From contig CANGWT010000074.1 of assembly GCA_947457745.1 (NCBI GenBank), positions 1-7,629 on the forward strand: a stretch of DNA of 7,629 nt. The letters are read 5' to 3'. Under the pieces are notes generated by a model. It ran no database searches, was not told where the DNA came from, and saw nothing but the letters and a program-made list of their open reading frames with translations. This DNA is from Burkholderiaceae bacterium. Lineage in GTDB: Bacteria; Pseudomonadota; Gammaproteobacteria; Burkholderiales; Burkholderiaceae. Positions 5,737 through 7,629 of this stretch are shown here, piece by piece (the first letter of the stretch is position 1; each line of letters starts with the position of its first letter). The position numbers and the translations under genes were made by a program.

Positions 5737-7488
5737 ATGACAAGTAATGCTAATAAAGAAAAAAAGCAGCCTACAGAGAGTGGTCTGCGTAAGGGCTTAA
5801 CCAGTTACGGCGATAAAGGCTTCTCCTTGTTTTTGCGCAAAGCATTTATTAAGGGTGCTGGCTATACCAATAGCGCTCTGGATCGCCCCGTCATTGGCAT
5901 TATTAATACTGGCAGTGCTTACAACCCTTGTCACGGCAACATGCCGCAACTGATTGAGGCTGTAAAACGTGGTGTGATGTTGGCTGGTGGCTTGCCGATG
6001 GATTTCCCTACTATCTCGATTCATGAAAGCTTCGCCGCTCCTACTAGCATGTATTTGCGTAACCTGATGTCAATGGATACCGAAGAGATGTTGCGAGCTC
6101 AGCCGATGGATGCGGTGGTGATGATTGGTGGTTGCGATAAAACCGTGCCCGCGCAAATGATGGGCGCGGCTTCTGCCGGTCTTCCGGCAATTCAACTGAT
6201 TACCGGCTCCATGTTGACAGGCTCCCATCGAAGTGCGCGTGTGGGCGCATGTACTGACTGTCGTCGCTATTGGGGAAAATTCCGCGCTGGCGAAATTGAT
6301 GAGGCTGAAAAAGATGAAGTGAATGATCAATTGGTAGCCAGTGTAGGCACCTGCTCAGTCATGGGCACTGCTAGTACGATGGCCTGTATCTCTGAAGCCC
6401 TCGGCATGACTGTGCCTGGTGGAGCGACGCCGCCTGCAGTCACTGCGGATCGCATACGGATTGCAGAAGAGACTGGTAGACGCGCTGTACAAATGGCAAA
6501 AGACGGCTTAACGATTGACAAAGTATTAACGGCAGATGCTTTTGAAAACGCGATGCGTGTTTTATTGGCTATCGGTGGCTCGACTAATGGCATCGTACAT
6601 TTAGCGGCTATCGCTGGCCGCATGGGCCTAGAGATTGACTTGGAAGCGCTCGATAAGATGGGTGATGAGACGCCAGTGTTGGTGGATTTAAAGCCTTCTG
6701 GTGATCACTACATGGAAAACTTCCATGATGCTGGGGGTATGACTACACTGCTACGCGAGCTTAAACCTTTATTAAAACTCGATGCAATGACGGTAACGGG
6801 TCGCACTTTAGGTGAAGAGATTGATGCAGCTCCGCCAAGCTTTAAGCAAGATGTGGTGCGTCAGTTTAATAACCCTATCTATCCGCGCGGCAGTATTGCT
6901 GTCTTAAATGGCAACTTAGCCCCTGGTGGCGCCATCATTAAACAATCAGCAGCGAATGAAAAACTGATGGAGCATGAGGGTCGCGCTGTTGTTTTTGAAA
7001 ACAGTGAAGACCTGGCCAATCGGATTGATAGTCCAGACTTAGATGTCACGGCAGATGATATTTTGGTACTTAAGAACATTGGCCCTAAAGGTGCACCTGG
7101 CATGCCTGAGGCGGGATATATTCCGATTCCGATGAAGCTTGCCCGTGCTGGCGTAAAAGATATTGTGCGAATTTCTGATGGGCGCATGAGTGGAACCGCG
7201 TTCGGAACAATTGTGTTGCACGTGACTCCAGAGGCAGCGGTAGGTGGGCCACTGGCGTTTGTAAACAATGGAGACCATATCCGCTTGAGCGTCAAGAATC
7301 GGGAGATTAGTTTGTTGGTCTCAGATGAAGAGTTGGCCAAGCGTGCAAAAGAGAATCCAGTGATAGAGCCAAGCGCAGAGCGCGGCTACCTAAAACTATT
7401 CTTAGATACCGTTACGCAAGCAGACAAGGGTGTTGACTTTGATTTCCTGAGAGCGGCCAAGATGGTGGGTAAGACACCAAAACGTTGA
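5737..7488 (+). CDS. IlvD/Edd-family dehydratase, probable sugar-acid (L-arabinonate-like) dehydratase
   Basis: Cytosolic Fe-S, Mg-dependent enzyme removing water from a 2,3-dihydroxy acid to give a 2-keto acid. In 583 residues the cluster cysteines are Cys65 (NPCHGN), Cys133 (GGCDKT) and Cys206 (GTCSVMGTAS). Mg site candidates are Glu97 (HESF), Asp134 and Lys135 (carbamylated in relatives). The catalytic serine is Ser485 in DGRMSGTAFG. From memory, Rhizobium L-arabinonate dehydratase uses Cys59, Cys127, Cys200, Glu91, Asp128, Lys129 and Ser480: a constant offset of six for all but the serine, which is offset by five. That favours the sugar-acid branch ([2Fe-2S]) over housekeeping IlvD of branched-chain synthesis, although annotation pipelines often call this group dihydroxy-acid dehydratase. 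Two further cysteines lie in ACTDCRRYWG (172, 175). The ribosome site before ATG 5737 is weak (AAAGA, 7 bases away), consistent with coupling to the Bug gene 32 bases upstream. Confidence 0.9.
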   Translation: MTSNANKEKKQPTESGLRKGLTSYGDKGFSLFLRKAFIKGAGYTNSALDRPVIGIINTGSAYNPCHGNMPQLIEAVKRGVMLAGGLPMDFPTISIHESFAAPTSMYLRNLMSMDTEEMLRAQPMDAVVMIGGCDKTVPAQMMGAASAGLPAIQLITGSMLTGSHRSARVGACTDCRRYWGKFRAGEIDEAEKDEVNDQLVASVGTCSVMGTASTMACISEALGMTVPGGATPPAVTADRIRIAEETGRRAVQMAKDGLTIDKVLTADAFENAMRVLLAIGGSTNGIVHLAAIAGRMGLEIDLEALDKMGDETPVLVDLKPSGDHYMENFHDAGGMTTLLRELKPLLKLDAMTVTGRTLGEEIDAAPPSFKQDVVRQFNNPIYPRGSIAVLNGNLAPGGAIIKQSAANEKLMEHEGRAVVFENSEDLANRIDSPDLDVTADDILVLKNIGPKGAPGMPEAGYIPIPMKLARAGVKDIVRISDGRMSGTAFGTIVLHVTPEAAVGGPLAFVNNGDHIRLSVKNREISLLVSDEELAKRAKENPVIEPSAERGYLKLFLDTVTQADKGVDFDFLRAAKMVGKTPKR

Positions 7489-7516
7489 ATCAATCAATAT
7501 GATGAAAAATAGATGT

Positions 7517-7547
7517 AAAGAAAAACGCCACCCTGGTGGGTGGCGTT
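7517..7547 (-). terminator. rho-independent terminator of ssrA
   Basis: A perfect 10-base-pair stem AACGCCACCC/GGGTGGCGTT (7524-7533 and 7538-7547) with a four-base loop. Read on the minus strand it is followed by TTTTT-C-TTT (7525 down to 7517), the U-tract of an intrinsic terminator, 21 bases after the tmRNA 3' end. On the plus strand no T-run follows, so it serves ssrA best, though the strong stem may also slow transcription leaving the dehydratase gene. Confidence 0.88.
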
Positions 7548-7568
7548 AGACTGTTACGTACTACAAAA

Positions 7569-7629
7569 TGGTGGAGTCGGCGGGAATCGAACCCGCGTCC
7601 GCAAATCCTCTACAACAAGTTCTACATAC
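7569..7629 (-). ncRNA. ssrA: transfer-messenger RNA (tmRNA), 3' end, partial
   Basis: Read on the minus strand the last 61 bases end GGACGCGGGTTCGATTCCCG followed by CCGACTCCACCA. This gives a T-arm (stem GCGGG/CCCGC, 7580-7584 with 7592-7596, loop TTCGATT), the 3' half of the acceptor stem and an encoded CCA (7569-7571). The preceding ATGTAG...GTAGAGGATTTGCGGACGCGG strongly resembles the E. coli tmRNA 3' region, which tells it from an ordinary tRNA. tmRNA rescues stalled ribosomes with SmpB by trans-translation, adding a degradation tag. The tag reading frame, pseudoknots and 5' end lie beyond the right edge. It is convergent with the dehydratase and has its own terminator just downstream. 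Confidence 0.95.

Noticed and set aside
6327..6623. 98-codon open frame on the minus strand
   Set aside because: Antisense to the conserved Cys206 and GGSTN regions of the dehydratase; an artefact of codon bias.
6879..7340. 153-codon open frame on the minus strand
   Set aside because: Lies wholly inside the dehydratase gene, has no recognisable domain, no plausible upstream ribosome site, and is Ser/Pro/Thr-rich in the manner of antisense readings of a conserved gene.
7569..7629. Ordinary tRNA gene on the minus strand
   Set aside because: The T-arm and CCA fit a tRNA, but the next bases do not give an anticodon arm and instead match the tmRNA 3' region.

Overview
The window looks like chromosomal DNA from a low-to-moderate GC betaproteobacterium of the order Burkholderiales, most like a freshwater Polynucleobacter. 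The pointers are a Bug/TctC-type solute-binding protein, a HemP-type small protein, a COG3565-like VOC protein, a COG0129 sugar-acid dehydratase and a proteobacterial-type tmRNA 3' end. The genus is inferred from overall gene character, not from a database match. There are seven protein genes and one partial RNA gene. No mobile element, CRISPR array or long repeat is visible.

Layout: (1) 9-1115 (+) is a class I SAM-dependent methyltransferase of the N5-glutamine/HemK-like type with an NPPW motif; its 5' end may lie outside the window. (2) 1171-4141 (+) is an iron-acquisition cassette. A sigma70-like promoter (1171-1199) with a Fur box on its -10 and start region (1198-1216) precedes a short tonB gene, then a very small hemP/hmuP-type gene, then a TonB-dependent outer-membrane receptor of the FecA family. 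tonB and hemP appear to start with TTG, and hemP follows the tonB stop by a single base. (3) 4183-4605 (-) is a VOC (glyoxalase/dioxygenase-fold) protein convergent with the receptor. (4) 4715-7488 (+) is a two-gene unit: an exported Bug/TctC solute-binding protein and, 32 bases on, an IlvD/Edd-family iron-sulfur dehydratase whose key residues resemble those of L-arabinonate dehydratase. (5) 7517-7629 (-) holds the 3' end of ssrA (tmRNA) and its rho-independent terminator, convergent with the dehydratase.

How the genes fit together: the tonB-hemP-receptor group reads as a self-contained iron-starvation unit, with Fur repressing when iron is plentiful. The receptor would import an iron chelate or haem across the outer membrane, this dedicated TonB would energise it, and HemP may act as a small co-activator. 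ExbB/ExbD and an inner-membrane transporter are not in the window. The Bug protein plus dehydratase suggests capture and catabolism of a sugar acid or other hydroxy acid; TctA/TctB-type membrane subunits are not in the window.

The most interesting points are the unreported-size hemP gene sandwiched between tonB and a FecA-type (not classical haem-type) receptor, the TonB with almost no proline-rich spacer, and a 10-base direct repeat just upstream of the receptor gene. I did not find a clearly new biological system.
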